From: Bacillus sp. FJAT-44742
GTDB taxonomy: Bacteria > Bacillota > Bacilli > Bacillales > Marinococcaceae
Direction of reading: 5' to 3'
Length of the DNA: 64,000 bases
NCBI RefSeq assembly: GCF_002797315.1
Contig: NZ_KZ454937.1
Coordinates: forward strand, 213,439 to 277,438
Shown: piece by piece, positions 1-8,082 of the stretch
How positions within the stretch are numbered: the stretch's first letter is position 1
Layout of the letters: each line of letters begins with the position of its first letter
Translations under genes and position numbers: made by a program
The notes under the pieces: generated by a model
Databases searched by the model: none
Seen by the model: the letters and a program-made list of their open reading frames with translations, nothing else
Told to the model about the DNA's origin: nothing

Positions 1-344
1 TTAATTCTTTCCCAACTTTCAAAAAATGGATCCATATTGACTGCTATATCCTTGATTACAGGCATGTTTCTCATCGGTTGCACTAAAATCTCATCACCTA
101 AGTGTTCTATTTTTGTGCGGCATGCTAATCGTCCACGACCGTTGACTAGCATCCCGCACGTACCGCACATTCCAAGTCTACAAGCGCACCGAAATGAAAG
201 TGTTGGATCTTGATCTTCTACGATAAGAAAAAGACTATCTAGGACAGTCATATTTTTTTTGGCTTCAATTGTAAAAGAGTCATAGGAAGGTTCATGGTCT
301 TGAGATGGGTCATAACGCATCACTGTAATTTTTACTTCTTTCAC
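1..344 (-). CDS. Succinate dehydrogenase/fumarate reductase-type iron-sulfur subunit (partial)
   Basis: The N-terminal 114 residues are visible and the reading frame runs off the left edge of the window. A GTG start at 344 follows an AGGGGGG ribosome binding site. The 2Fe-2S ferredoxin domain is clear: Cys55, Cys60, Cys63 and Cys75 give the C-x4-C-x2-C-x11-C spacing of SdhB/FrdB proteins, in the segment CACRLGMCGTCG. Proteins of this family pass electrons between a flavoprotein dehydrogenase subunit and a membrane quinone anchor. The flavoprotein would be expected nearby, outside the window. Its position beside organic-acid genes suggests oxidation or reduction of a dicarboxylate, but the substrate cannot be read from this piece. 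Confidence 0.8.
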   Translation of the reverse strand, partial: MKEVKITVMRYDPSQDHEPSYDSFTIEAKKNMTVLDSLFLIVEDQDPTLSFRCACRLGMCGTCGMLVNGRGRLACRTKIEHLGDEILVQPMRNMPVIKDIAVNMDPFFESWERI

Positions 345-446
345 TTTTCTCCCCCCTTTTAGTAATCTTGTGAATGACAATTTAGGGGGCTGGGGCAACC
401 AATTTACCTCTCCCCCCTAAATGCTCTTATATTTGTATAAGGGTAA

Positions 447-675
447 TTACACCCGACCAATAGACATCTGGCCGTTTAATTCTTTTATAATTTCTTCTGT
501 TACCATAGTGGAAGTTCTCTGTTGTAATTGTTCGGTTAACCCGGATATATGAGGAGGTAATTTAATGTAGCGTTTTACTCTCTCATCTGAATTCCTTCCG
601 CCCAGTTCATTTCACTTATCACTACTCTCGTGGCAAACAAACCTTCCTTAAAAAAGACTATCCCTTCTTCATGCA
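447..675 (-). pseudogene. Decayed dehydrogenase fragment, two frames
   Basis: No intact gene fits between the Fe-S subunit and the altronate dehydratase genes, but the minus strand still reads as protein in two overlapping frames. One frame (stop at 575) contains FFKEGLFATRVVISEMNWAEG. A second frame (stop at 447) contains RVKRYIKLPPHISGLTEQLQ followed by a helical tail. The latter resembles the C-terminal PHI-x-G-x-T-x-x-x-Q segment of D-isomer-specific 2-hydroxyacid dehydrogenases. I infer a frameshifted, N-terminally deleted remnant of a dehydrogenase that once belonged to this cluster. The family assignment is tentative. Confidence 0.4.
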
Positions 676-721
676 CATCTCCCTTTATAGAAAGGACTAG
701 AAATGTATCTGGGATAGTCTT
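654..721. repeat. 11-bp inverted repeat beside the altronate dehydratase operon
   Basis: AAGACTATCCC (654-664) and GGGATAGTCTT (711-721) are perfect inverted copies separated by 46 bases. They lie just downstream of the stop codon of the altronate dehydratase large subunit and could form a weak terminator or be a recombination scar. No T-run follows on the minus strand, so the terminator reading is weak. Confidence 0.4.
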
Positions 722-739
722 GATTACTTCCAATTTATG

Positions 740-1909
740 TTAAATGCTGACTCCGGTTCGATGAATCGCAAATCCAGTATTCTCTTTTAAGATTTCTGAC
801 TTCGTCTGTTTACCATTACAAGTCTCTAATACTTCCTGATAGATTTGATCTCCCGCATCTTCCAGGCTGAGATTCTCATTAAATATGCCGCTTAAATCTA
901 ATTCCATCGTATCTTCCATCGCTTCATAGGAATTTACGTTGCTTGTAATTCGAATCGTCGGCATGATTGGGTGATTGATCACATGCCCCCCGCCCGTACT
1001 AAAGACCAATACTTGGGCCCCTGCTGCCGCGATGCCGGTAATGGACTCACTTCCGTGTCCCGGCGTATACATCACGTATAAGCCGGAATCTTTCCTCGGC
1101 TCTTCACTGTAGCCGATCAATCCATTGATGGTAGCGCTTCCGCTTTTCTGGTACGCTCCAAGCGATTTTTCCTCTATACTGCTCAGTCCTCCCATGATGT
1201 TGTCCCCTGTTGGCTGGGAGCCTCGTATATCTTCTCCGCTCGCCAGAGCCCGCTGTTCAAACTCCTCTATGGCATTGACAATGTCATCGCCTACTGCTGG
1301 AGTGAGCGCGCGGCGGCGGATGTGTTCTTCCGCTCCCATTAATTCTGTCACTTCTGCCAGGATAGAACGTCCGCCCTGTTCAATAATCCGGTCCGAACAG
1401 TGGCCTAATGCCGGGTTGGATCCTAATCCGGAAGTGGTGTCAGATGTCCCGCAATTAAGACCGAATAATAAGTTGGAGACCTCTGCCGGCTCCCGTGTCA
1501 TCGCTGACAGCTGCCGTTTCATGTTCATCGCTTTTCTCATCGCCTGTGCTGTCGCTTCAATCGCACCGTTGGAATAGCGTATGTTCACCACTTCTACCGG
1601 CTTTCCGGTTTTGCTGATCTCATGAGCGATGTCTTCTGCCGTGCACCCTTCCTCCCGGAAGTGGTCAATGACAATTACCCCACCGACGTTAGGATTCTTC
1701 CCCGTTCCCACCAAAGTATGGAAAGTAGTTCGCAGGTCCGGCCTTACCTGGCACCGACCTAACGGGTGAGTGATGGCGACCGCCCCTTCAATGCTATTGG
1801 CCACTCTCTCAGCGGTGGAGTTTGCGTAAATGGTTCCTGATAAAATAAGCAGTGTGTTTCTAATTCCAACGCTTCCATCCGGTCTTAAGTATCCTTGAAA
1901 TTTATCCAT
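740..1909 (-). CDS. UxaA-family altronate dehydratase-like large subunit
   Basis: A 389-residue protein of the UxaA/GarD family: Fe-dependent dehydratases removing water from sugar acids such as altronate, galactarate or sulfolactate. Family-like segments include FQGYLRPDGSVGIRN at the N terminus, PLGRCQ, the GLNCGTSDTTSG motif near the middle and TPGHGSES in the C-terminal third. The start at 1909 is preferred over an upstream codon because AAGGAGGG lies at the right distance and the conserved N terminus begins there. It overlaps the upstream small-subunit gene by 8 bases, implying translational coupling. Substrate is uncertain; a plain hexuronate role is not obvious because no other uxa/kdg genes are seen. 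Confidence 0.8.
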   Translation of the reverse strand: MDKFQGYLRPDGSVGIRNTLLILSGTIYANSTAERVANSIEGAVAITHPLGRCQVRPDLRTTFHTLVGTGKNPNVGGVIVIDHFREEGCTAEDIAHEISKTGKPVEVVNIRYSNGAIEATAQAMRKAMNMKRQLSAMTREPAEVSNLLFGLNCGTSDTTSGLGSNPALGHCSDRIIEQGGRSILAEVTELMGAEEHIRRRALTPAVGDDIVNAIEEFEQRALASGEDIRGSQPTGDNIMGGLSSIEEKSLGAYQKSGSATINGLIGYSEEPRKDSGLYVMYTPGHGSESITGIAAAGAQVLVFSTGGGHVINHPIMPTIRITSNVNSYEAMEDTMELDLSGIFNENLSLEDAGDQIYQEVLETCNGKQTKSEILKENTGFAIHRTGVSI

Positions 1910-2222
1910 GACTGATCCCTCCTTTTTGTTCCGCTGCGACACGATCGCCTCGTCCCCGGTTGCTTTCCGTGTTATGCACATGGACGTGGTCCCCTATAGA
2001 GATATCTTCAATAGCCGAACCGATGCTTAACCCGTACTTTAAAATGGTGTCTCCCTTTTTGATGTCTCTCACTGCAATTTTGTGGCCATAGGGAATGTCT
2101 TTTTGCACCATGATCGTTTCTCCGTTCTCTCCCACTTTAAGTTCCGTGCCTTTTTTTACATTGGCCCGAATCACAGTGCCCGTATTGTCTTCAGGATTAA
2201 TTACATACACTTCTTTTTGCAT
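1902..2222 (-). CDS. UxaA-family small subunit (SAF domain)
   Basis: This 106-residue protein is the SAF-domain small subunit that partners the split form of altronate/galactarate/sulfolactate dehydratases. The compact beta-rich sequence with NTGTVIRANVKKG, VQKDIPYGHKIAV and KKGDTILKYG is typical of this domain. It is the first gene of a two-gene operon whose large subunit begins before it ends. The start is supported by an AGGAGGAA ribosome binding site. In single-chain relatives the two parts are fused. Expression is probably controlled by the divergently transcribed LysR protein. Confidence 0.8.
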   Translation of the reverse strand: MQKEVYVINPEDNTGTVIRANVKKGTELKVGENGETIMVQKDIPYGHKIAVRDIKKGDTILKYGLSIGSAIEDISIGDHVHVHNTESNRGRGDRVAAEQKGGISHG

Positions 2223-2296
2223 GTTCTTCCTCCTTATAAAAATTTTTAGAAGATAACAAAAATAACTTGAACTCTTTTATGTCTTGGTGTTGAATA

Positions 2297-2311
2297 AGAG
2301 GTAATACCTCT
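2297..2311. promoter_or_regulatory. Palindromic operator between LysR and altronate dehydratase genes
   Basis: AGAGGTA-A-TACCTCT is a perfect 15-bp palindrome in the divergent promoter region between the dehydratase operon and the LysR gene. LysR-type proteins usually bind dyads with a T-N11-A core placed like this. Assigning it to the adjacent regulator is inference. Confidence 0.5.
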
Positions 2312-2442
2312 AACCACTTTCTGGTAAAATTATTTCATTCGTAAGCGCTTTCGTCAATATAGTTTTCTAAATTTTTTCAATATTTAGTTATTTAAAACTT
2401 CAATACTTATTATAAAAATAATAAATAAGGAAGGGCGATAAA

Positions 2443-3363
2443 ATGAACTTAGAGCACTTAAAAACATTTATATCGGTAGCTGATAAAAAAAGCTTTTCGG
2501 CCACCGCAAGGGCTCTGCATTTGTCTCAGCCAACAGTAACTCAACAAATTAAGGCTTTGGAAAAACACTTAAATATTAATTTATTTGAGAGATCAACCAA
2601 ACAGGTAGAATTAACTTCCCCGGCTAAAGTGTTATATCGGTATGCCAAAGAAATTGTAAAATTAAATGACATTGCAGAACACGAAATTATGAAAATGACT
2701 ACTAATCTAAACGGAAGGCTAGAGGTAGCATGTAGTTTAACTATCGGTGACAATATCCTTCCAAAAGTACTAGGCACCTATAAAAAGCAATTTCCTCATG
2801 TTCTTATCAACATTGATATTACGAATACTTCTCACATTGTTGACCGCATAAAAGCAAAAGAAATAGATCTTGGTTTAATTGAAGCACCTGTTCATGAAAG
2901 TGAATTAATGGTATCTCCTTTTATGGAGGATGAACTCGTGCTTGTCTCTTCACCAAGTTTTTTTCCCCAGGATAAATCGGAAGTTTCTGTTTCAGAACTC
3001 CCTATGTTACCTTTCATCCTTAGAGAAAAAGGGTCAGGAACTCGTATTGTAATGGAAAAGCACTTGTATAATGCGGGGTTAAACCCTGATGACATTAATA
3101 TAGCCTTTGAACTTGGAAGCACGGAAGCCATTAAAGCTTCGGTAGAAGCGGGGCTTGGTGTTTCCATCCTTTCTGAAACGGCTATTGAGAAGGAGCTGAC
3201 CATCCAAACTTTAAAAAAACACCCTATCACCGGAATTTCCTTTACTCGTCACTTCTATTTAATCTATCACCGTGACACTTTCTTTAAAGAACCAGTTCAA
3301 GCTTTTGTAGATACTCTTCATGACTTTGTCTCCCTTATTACAGCGAAAAGCATCAACCACTAG
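2443..3363 (+). CDS. LysR-family transcriptional regulator
   Basis: A 306-residue LysR-type regulator. Residues 1-60 form the winged helix-turn-helix (MNLEHLKTFISVADKKSFSA, then ATARALHLSQPTVTQQIKAL). The remainder is the periplasmic-binding-like effector domain. The start follows AAGGAAGGG. It is divergent from the altronate dehydratase-like operon, the usual arrangement for a LysR activator and its target, so it likely senses the dehydratase substrate or product. The stop codon lies inside a strong bidirectional terminator. The downstream convergent TctC gene may belong to the same regulon, but this is inference. Confidence 0.9.
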   Translation: MNLEHLKTFISVADKKSFSATARALHLSQPTVTQQIKALEKHLNINLFERSTKQVELTSPAKVLYRYAKEIVKLNDIAEHEIMKMTTNLNGRLEVACSLTIGDNILPKVLGTYKKQFPHVLINIDITNTSHIVDRIKAKEIDLGLIEAPVHESELMVSPFMEDELVLVSSPSFFPQDKSEVSVSELPMLPFILREKGSGTRIVMEKHLYNAGLNPDDINIAFELGSTEAIKASVEAGLGVSILSETAIEKELTIQTLKKHPITGISFTRHFYLIYHRDTFFKEPVQAFVDTLHDFVSLITAKSINH

Positions 3364-3381
3364 TCAGCGGTTGATGCTTTT
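3346..3381. terminator. Bidirectional terminator between lysR and tctC
   Basis: AAAAGCATCAACC pairs perfectly with GGTTGATGCTTTT around a ten-base loop. Its left arm overlaps the end of the LysR gene, and A- and T-runs on both sides allow termination of both convergent genes. Confidence 0.85.
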
Positions 3382-3398
3382 GAATCCTCCCTTTTCAA

Positions 3399-4376
3399 CT
3401 ATTCTTCTTCTATCTCTCCTTCAAACTCGTCTAATAGATCTTCAGCTTCCTGTCTTTCCTGTTCGATTTCTTCTGCCCATTCTTCTCCAGGAAGGAACGC
3501 TGAAGGTAAACCAGCATTCTCCATTCTTTCCTCGTATTCCGGTTCACTTGTAATTTGCTCTAAAGCATGTAATAACTGCTCGTACACTTCTTCAGGGGTC
3601 CCTTCCGGCAGCCCCAGTCCTCGGTCAATCGCCGCTACAAGATCTACCCCCTGCTCTTGGAAGGTAGGAACATCAGGCAGCCATTCGTGGCGCTCTTCCG
3701 TCGCTATCGCCAACACGCGGACCCGGTCTTGCTCGGTAACCACGTCTCCTACGTTCCCCATGATGGCATCAACGTGACCGCCCAGCAGGTTGGACATGGA
3801 ATCTGCTGCCCCTTGAAACGGACTCTCATTAACTTTTAGACCCGTTTCATCCATGAAGTTAAGAGTCGCTAAGTGATCCCCTGTCAAAGTGCCGACCATC
3901 CCAACGGTTAAACTGCCAGGGTTACTCTCTAGTACCGCCATAAAGTCATCCAGGGTCTCAAACTCGCTGTCTTCTCTAACTACAAGGACCTGGGGATCGG
4001 ATACAAGTCGGGCCAAATAGTCAAAACTATCTGTGTTGAAGTCTGTTTCTCGTCCCATGGGCTGTAAATAAATATGAGGAACATTTAAATTTCCAACGGT
4101 ATATCCATCCGGTTCTGCGTTTGCCAGCTGAGAAAATCCTATTTCTCCTCCAGCCCCTTCCCGGTATTCAATCACAAGGTTTTCATCGAAGTGCTCTGAC
4201 CAGAAACTTTCAACTAAGCGGGCGTTGACATCGGTTGTCCCACCCGCAGAAAAAGGAACAATCATCGTCACATTATCGGTCGGATAATCATCAGCCGAAC
4301 TCGTTTCCGCACTATTACAGGCCATTAACATAATAAGAGCCCCCATTGAAGAAAGCGCTTGCATTAATATTTTCAT
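3399..4376 (-). CDS. Tripartite tricarboxylate transporter receptor TctC-like lipoprotein
   Basis: A 325-residue extracytoplasmic solute receptor of the TctC/Bug family. The signal peptide ends in a lipobox (LMAC, Cys20), so the mature protein is a lipoprotein. The family pattern PTDNVTMIVPFSAGGTTDVN follows. The C-terminal tail is exceptionally acidic, fitting a salt-adapted exported protein. No TctA/TctB genes adjoin it, so it is an orphan receptor that may use the TctAB pair at 10342-12344 or a chromosomal pair. The ligand is probably a carboxylate; nearness to the altronate dehydratase-like genes suggests its substrate. AGGAGG precedes the start. Confidence 0.85.
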   Translation of the reverse strand: MKILMQALSSMGALIMLMACNSAETSSADDYPTDNVTMIVPFSAGGTTDVNARLVESFWSEHFDENLVIEYREGAGGEIGFSQLANAEPDGYTVGNLNVPHIYLQPMGRETDFNTDSFDYLARLVSDPQVLVVREDSEFETLDDFMAVLESNPGSLTVGMVGTLTGDHLATLNFMDETGLKVNESPFQGAADSMSNLLGGHVDAIMGNVGDVVTEQDRVRVLAIATEERHEWLPDVPTFQEQGVDLVAAIDRGLGLPEGTPEEVYEQLLHALEQITSEPEYEERMENAGLPSAFLPGEEWAEEIEQERQEAEDLLDEFEGEIEEE

Positions 4377-4703
4377 TAAAAATCCTCCTGTTTTTTCGTC
4401 TTATATCAAATTATGCTTTTCGGTGCCCTCATCGTATAATCTGTCACTTTAATCGTCAACGAATTTTTTAAATATTTGAATTATTTTGTTATTTCTTATT
4501 TTTATAAGCTTCATTTGTTTTTTTCATAGCATCATATCCTTGTAAAAAAAAATGAGTTAAACCTTTTATATCTATATTTCCAGATGTTTATATTAAATTT
4601 ATTATAAACCCTTATGATCCTGTTAAAAAAAGCAAATAACCATAATACACGGTTCTACCTTACACTATTTTTAAAGTCATCTGAAAAAGCAGAGGTGAGG
4701 GAA

Positions 4704-5843
4704 ATGAGTGTGGGTCAAAGTAAGTGGATAAGAATATTGCCCGGTGTATTATTATGTCTGGGGATCATGGCACTAAGTTTGATAGCATCTCAGTGGTTAG
4801 GCATCTTTATTCTATACATGCAGGGGTTAGACACTTCTGGCTCTAGTCCTATCTCAAGTATTTTAGTAGCTATCGTTATCGGATTAATTATAAGAAATTT
4901 ATTAGGCTTAAAAGAAATTTTCGCTGAAGGCGTGTCTTTTTCAATTAAAATCTTATTAAAACTTGGTATTATTTTGCTCGGTATTCGATTAAGTATTTTT
5001 GATGTATTAACCCTTGGAGCGTGGGGATTGCCAATTATTATTTTAAGTGTCCTGACAGGTTTAAGTGTGACTTTATGGATTACTAACAAAATGAGACAGC
5101 CACATCGCTTAGGAACATTAACGGCTGTAGGGACAGGGATATGTGGTGTTACCGCTATTGTAGGAACGTCACCCGGAATAAGAGCAAATGATTCAGAAGT
5201 AGCATACTCGATCGCAAATATTACGTTATTTGGAATCATTGCAATGTTTGCTTATCCATATCTTGCCTACTTATTATTTGAGAATGATCCTATTAGAGCG
5301 GGGTTGTTTTTAGGGACAGCCATACATGAAACTGCACAAGTAGCAGGAGCTTCTTTAATTTATGACCAAGTATATAACAATCCTACCGTTGTAGATGTTG
5401 CTACGATCACAAAACTAACAAGAAATGTCTTGCTGGTGGCAGTTGTACCGATTATGTCCTATTATTACTTAAAAAGCTCTCAACGTCAGGCTTCTTCTCA
5501 ATCAAAAGTACCTAAGTGGTATAACCTAGTTCCTTTATTTGTATTAGGTTTCCTTGGAATGGCCGTTCTTCGTTCTGTAGGTGATGCGGGTGTTTCCTCC
5601 CAAGGAGAAGCATTTGGATTGTTATCTCCTGGGCAATGGGAATCAGTCTGGCAGTCTGTAAATACCTTCGGAGCCAGTTATATATTAGGGATAGCTATGG
5701 CTGCCGTTGGATTATCCACAAGCTTCAGTGTGTTTAAAGGATTTGGCATCAAGCCATTTTATATAGGGCTGGTAGCTGCTTTTTCCGTCACCGTAGTCAG
5801 CCTTTTGTTAGTCTATTTGTTGGGTGGTTTAATTCAATTTTAA
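4704..5843 (+). CDS. YeiH/UPF0324-family putative sulfate exporter
   Basis: A strongly hydrophobic 379-residue protein with about ten membrane segments. It carries features of the YeiH/UPF0324 family: SSILVAIVIGLIIRN, ILLGIRLS, VGTGICGVTAIVGTSPGI and AIHETAQVAGAS. Members are called putative sulfate exporters, largely from genomic association with sulfonate degradation. I chose the start at 4704 because GAGGTGAGGG precedes it and the conserved N terminus begins there; an upstream in-frame start at 4614 has no ribosome binding site. It is followed by a strong terminator and then a second exporter gene, so the two may act on the same anion but have separate transcripts. Confidence 0.8.
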   Translation: MSVGQSKWIRILPGVLLCLGIMALSLIASQWLGIFILYMQGLDTSGSSPISSILVAIVIGLIIRNLLGLKEIFAEGVSFSIKILLKLGIILLGIRLSIFDVLTLGAWGLPIIILSVLTGLSVTLWITNKMRQPHRLGTLTAVGTGICGVTAIVGTSPGIRANDSEVAYSIANITLFGIIAMFAYPYLAYLLFENDPIRAGLFLGTAIHETAQVAGASLIYDQVYNNPTVVDVATITKLTRNVLLVAVVPIMSYYYLKSSQRQASSQSKVPKWYNLVPLFVLGFLGMAVLRSVGDAGVSSQGEAFGLLSPGQWESVWQSVNTFGASYILGIAMAAVGLSTSFSVFKGFGIKPFYIGLVAAFSVTVVSLLLVYLLGGLIQF

Positions 5844-5920
5844 TATGCTTCTTCGTGTTTGTTCTCCTTTTTGGAACTACCGGTAATCTCCTCATTGTGA
5901 TGGTAATAGATTTTATTAAC

Positions 5921-5964
5921 AAACCCGGGTAAAAAAGCTTGATAAGCTTTTTTACCCGGGTTTT
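5921..5964. terminator. Strong Rho-independent terminator
   Basis: AACCCGGGTAAAAAAGCTT and AAGCTTTTTTACCCGGGTT form a perfect 19-bp stem with a very short loop and a short T-run. It ends transcription of the YeiH-type gene and may also insulate the following TauE/SafE gene. Confidence 0.9.
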
Positions 5965-6055
5965 CATGCTAAAGTCTATTTAAGTGCAATACATTAATAT
6001 TGTTTGATATTAGGGGCATCCAAGCTGCTACTTAATAAAGAGAGGAATGACATCT

Positions 6056-6787
6056 ATGGTATGGGAATTGGTTTTAGTGTTTTTTATTGTGCTTCTTGGC
6101 GGGTTTATTCAGGGAGCGACCAGTTTTGGTTTAGGCCTTGTAGTTATGGGGTTTTTACCACTTTTCCTCACCATTAAAGAAAGTACGTTACTAGTTCTTT
6201 CTCTATTATTTGTAGCCTCTCTGCATATTCTGCTTAAATACCGTAGATATATTGATTTTAAAGGGTTAATCGTTATTCTATCAGCTGCATTTTTAGGACG
6301 CATCCTTGCTTTTTTAGTGCTCAGCACCTACGGAGATATGGACTTTTTAAAAAAGTGGCTGGGATTTTTTTTGATCGGTATGGTTGTTTACCTCTTACTA
6401 AATAAGAAAATAAGCCCTAAAGCAAAGAGTAATCCTGCTATACCTATATTTCTAGGGATGGTAGGAGGATTTGTAGGGGGAGTCTTTGCAGTCGGAGGTC
6501 CTTTTTTCGTTTTTTACTTTTTAATGTTGTACGAGAATAAGTATACTTTTAACGCAAACCTTCAGGCCTGTATAGTATTAACTAGTTTGTTTACTTTGAT
6601 TTTACACGGGATAAATGGTGACTTTTATCCGGGGTTTTCTTTGTATCTATTAATTGGATTAATCAGCGTCTTTGCTGGGATCACGCTAGGGTTGAAATGT
6701 TTTGATAAGCTTCCTATTAACCAAATAAAAAATTGTGCCATCGGGCTTGTTGTCATAGCAGCCTTTAACTTAATCTTTTTCACATAA
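6056..6787 (+). CDS. TauE/SafE-family sulfite/organic anion exporter
   Basis: A 243-residue membrane protein with seven to eight predicted helices and the family features GGFIQGATSFGLGLVVMG near the N terminus and GMVGGFVGGVFAVGGPFFVF in the second half (two-fold repeat of the TSUP/TauE family). These proteins export sulfite, sulfoacetate or other small anions. The start at 6056 is favoured because GAGAGG is about ten bases upstream; a start three codons earlier would be too close to it. Together with the YeiH-type gene it hints that a sulfonated or sulfur-containing substrate may be handled here. Confidence 0.8.
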   Translation: MVWELVLVFFIVLLGGFIQGATSFGLGLVVMGFLPLFLTIKESTLLVLSLLFVASLHILLKYRRYIDFKGLIVILSAAFLGRILAFLVLSTYGDMDFLKKWLGFFLIGMVVYLLLNKKISPKAKSNPAIPIFLGMVGGFVGGVFAVGGPFFVFYFLMLYENKYTFNANLQACIVLTSLFTLILHGINGDFYPGFSLYLLIGLISVFAGITLGLKCFDKLPINQIKNCAIGLVVIAAFNLIFFT

Positions 6788-7034
6788 CGACTGACTATAG
6801 AAAGAATCTGAGAACATCTGAAGGATATAGACAACCCCATTCTTATAATAAAAAAAGCTTATATGACCCGCCTATATTATATAGTTCACTTCAAAGGAAA
6901 TTTCCAAAATGTCACCTTCAGTTTTCAACAGTTGACATGTAAAAGGTTTCTAAGTTAACCATAGCTGTCTCTAGAAATCAGGGTTAATTTAATATTTGTT
7001 CTTTCAGCGCTTCTAAAAATAAAATTCAAAAAAA

Positions 7035-7066
7035 GAGTGCAGAAAATTAATACTTTTTCTGACACT
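7035..7066. terminator. Probable terminator of the TctABC-LeuCD-CaiB-HMGL operon
   Basis: GAGTG-AGAAAA pairs with TTTTTCT-CACTC about 60 bases beyond the last minus-strand gene of the large catabolic operon, with A-runs on the left that read as a T-run on the minus strand. The rest of 6788-7125 shows no gene. Confidence 0.6.
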
Positions 7067-7125
7067 CGTTTAAAGAAAGTTAGAATGTGAATTACCTCAT
7101 AAATCGGGATTTATATTAATTCTTT

Positions 7126-8067
7126 TTATCTCTCACCAACTTTTTCTTGTTTTTTTGGGGCTATTTTAAGGTCTGATGACTTTCCAGCATTTAAGAGGAA
7201 ACTTTCTGCATGGTTTGGAAACATCCTTTGTAATTTTTTCGATACCTTAATTAATTTATCTAAGTCAATTCCGGTTTCAACTCCCATTTCCTCAAACCCA
7301 TGGACCAGATCTTCTGTAGATATATTCCCGCTAGCATTAGGTGCATACGGACAACCACCCAATCCTGCTGCTGAACTATCAAAATCTATTATTCCTTCTT
7401 CTAATCCCGTCACTGCATTCGCAAATGCCATTCCTCTCGTATTGTGTAAATGCAAGGAAAAATGAAAATGGGGAAACCTTGATATTAATGCTTTTAGAAT
7501 CTTACGCACATTCACTGGGTGTCCCATACCCGTTGTATCTGCTAAGGAAATATCTTTGATCCCAATTGAATCATAATACTCACAAATTTCAATATGTCGT
7601 TGAATAGGAACCTCCCCTTCATAGGGGCACCCAAATGCAACAGATATCGATCCAGAAACAGTGGTATCAGTTCCTTCTGCCATATTTACGATTGGTTTGA
7701 ATTTTTCCATGGCAGCAAAAGTCTTAGCATTCGCATTATGAAGACTATGAGAATCCGTAGCTGAAAGCATCAGTTTTACTTTGTCTACCTTTGCCTCTAA
7801 AGCTCTTTCCATTCCCTTTTCATTAGGAATTAAAGCTCTTAACTTCACCCCTTCTTTCCTCTTAATGTTTTTTAATACCTCAGTTGCATCTTTTAATTGA
7901 GGCACAGCTTTAGGGTGAACAAAGGAGGATACCTCCATTTGCGAGAATCCACACAACATTAATTCGTTAATTATGTTGACCTTTTCTTCTGTTGGTATAA
8001 ATGGAGCACTTTGGAACCCATCCCTTGGACATACTTCTGTAATGACAGCTTTAGTTGGTAATGACAT
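7126..8067 (-). CDS. Hydroxymethylglutaryl-CoA lyase-like enzyme
   Basis: A 313-residue TIM-barrel lyase of the HMGL-like family, which cleaves 3-hydroxyacyl-CoA thioesters. Diagnostic parts are VCPRDGFQSAPF near residue 12 with the catalytic Arg-Asp, ISLADTTGMGHP in the middle, HLHNTRGMA with the metal-binding histidines, and AAGLGGCPYAPNASGN carrying the active-site cysteine of HMG-CoA lyases. True HMG-CoA lyase releases acetyl-CoA and acetoacetate; relatives cleave citramalyl-CoA or similar esters. It is the last gene of a long operon and follows a CoA-transferase by 15 bases, so it likely splits the CoA ester that the transferase makes. Confidence 0.9.
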   Translation of the reverse strand: MSLPTKAVITEVCPRDGFQSAPFIPTEEKVNIINELMLCGFSQMEVSSFVHPKAVPQLKDATEVLKNIKRKEGVKLRALIPNEKGMERALEAKVDKVKLMLSATDSHSLHNANAKTFAAMEKFKPIVNMAEGTDTTVSGSISVAFGCPYEGEVPIQRHIEICEYYDSIGIKDISLADTTGMGHPVNVRKILKALISRFPHFHFSLHLHNTRGMAFANAVTGLEEGIIDFDSSAAGLGGCPYAPNASGNISTEDLVHGFEEMGVETGIDLDKLIKVSKKLQRMFPNHAESFLLNAGKSSDLKIAPKKQEKVGER

Positions 8068-8082
8068 TAAAATCGTCTCCCG

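Noticed and set aside
1125-1577. Long plus-strand frame inside the altronate dehydratase gene
   Set aside because: It is the antisense shadow of a well-conserved gene, with no ribosome binding site and a random-looking product.
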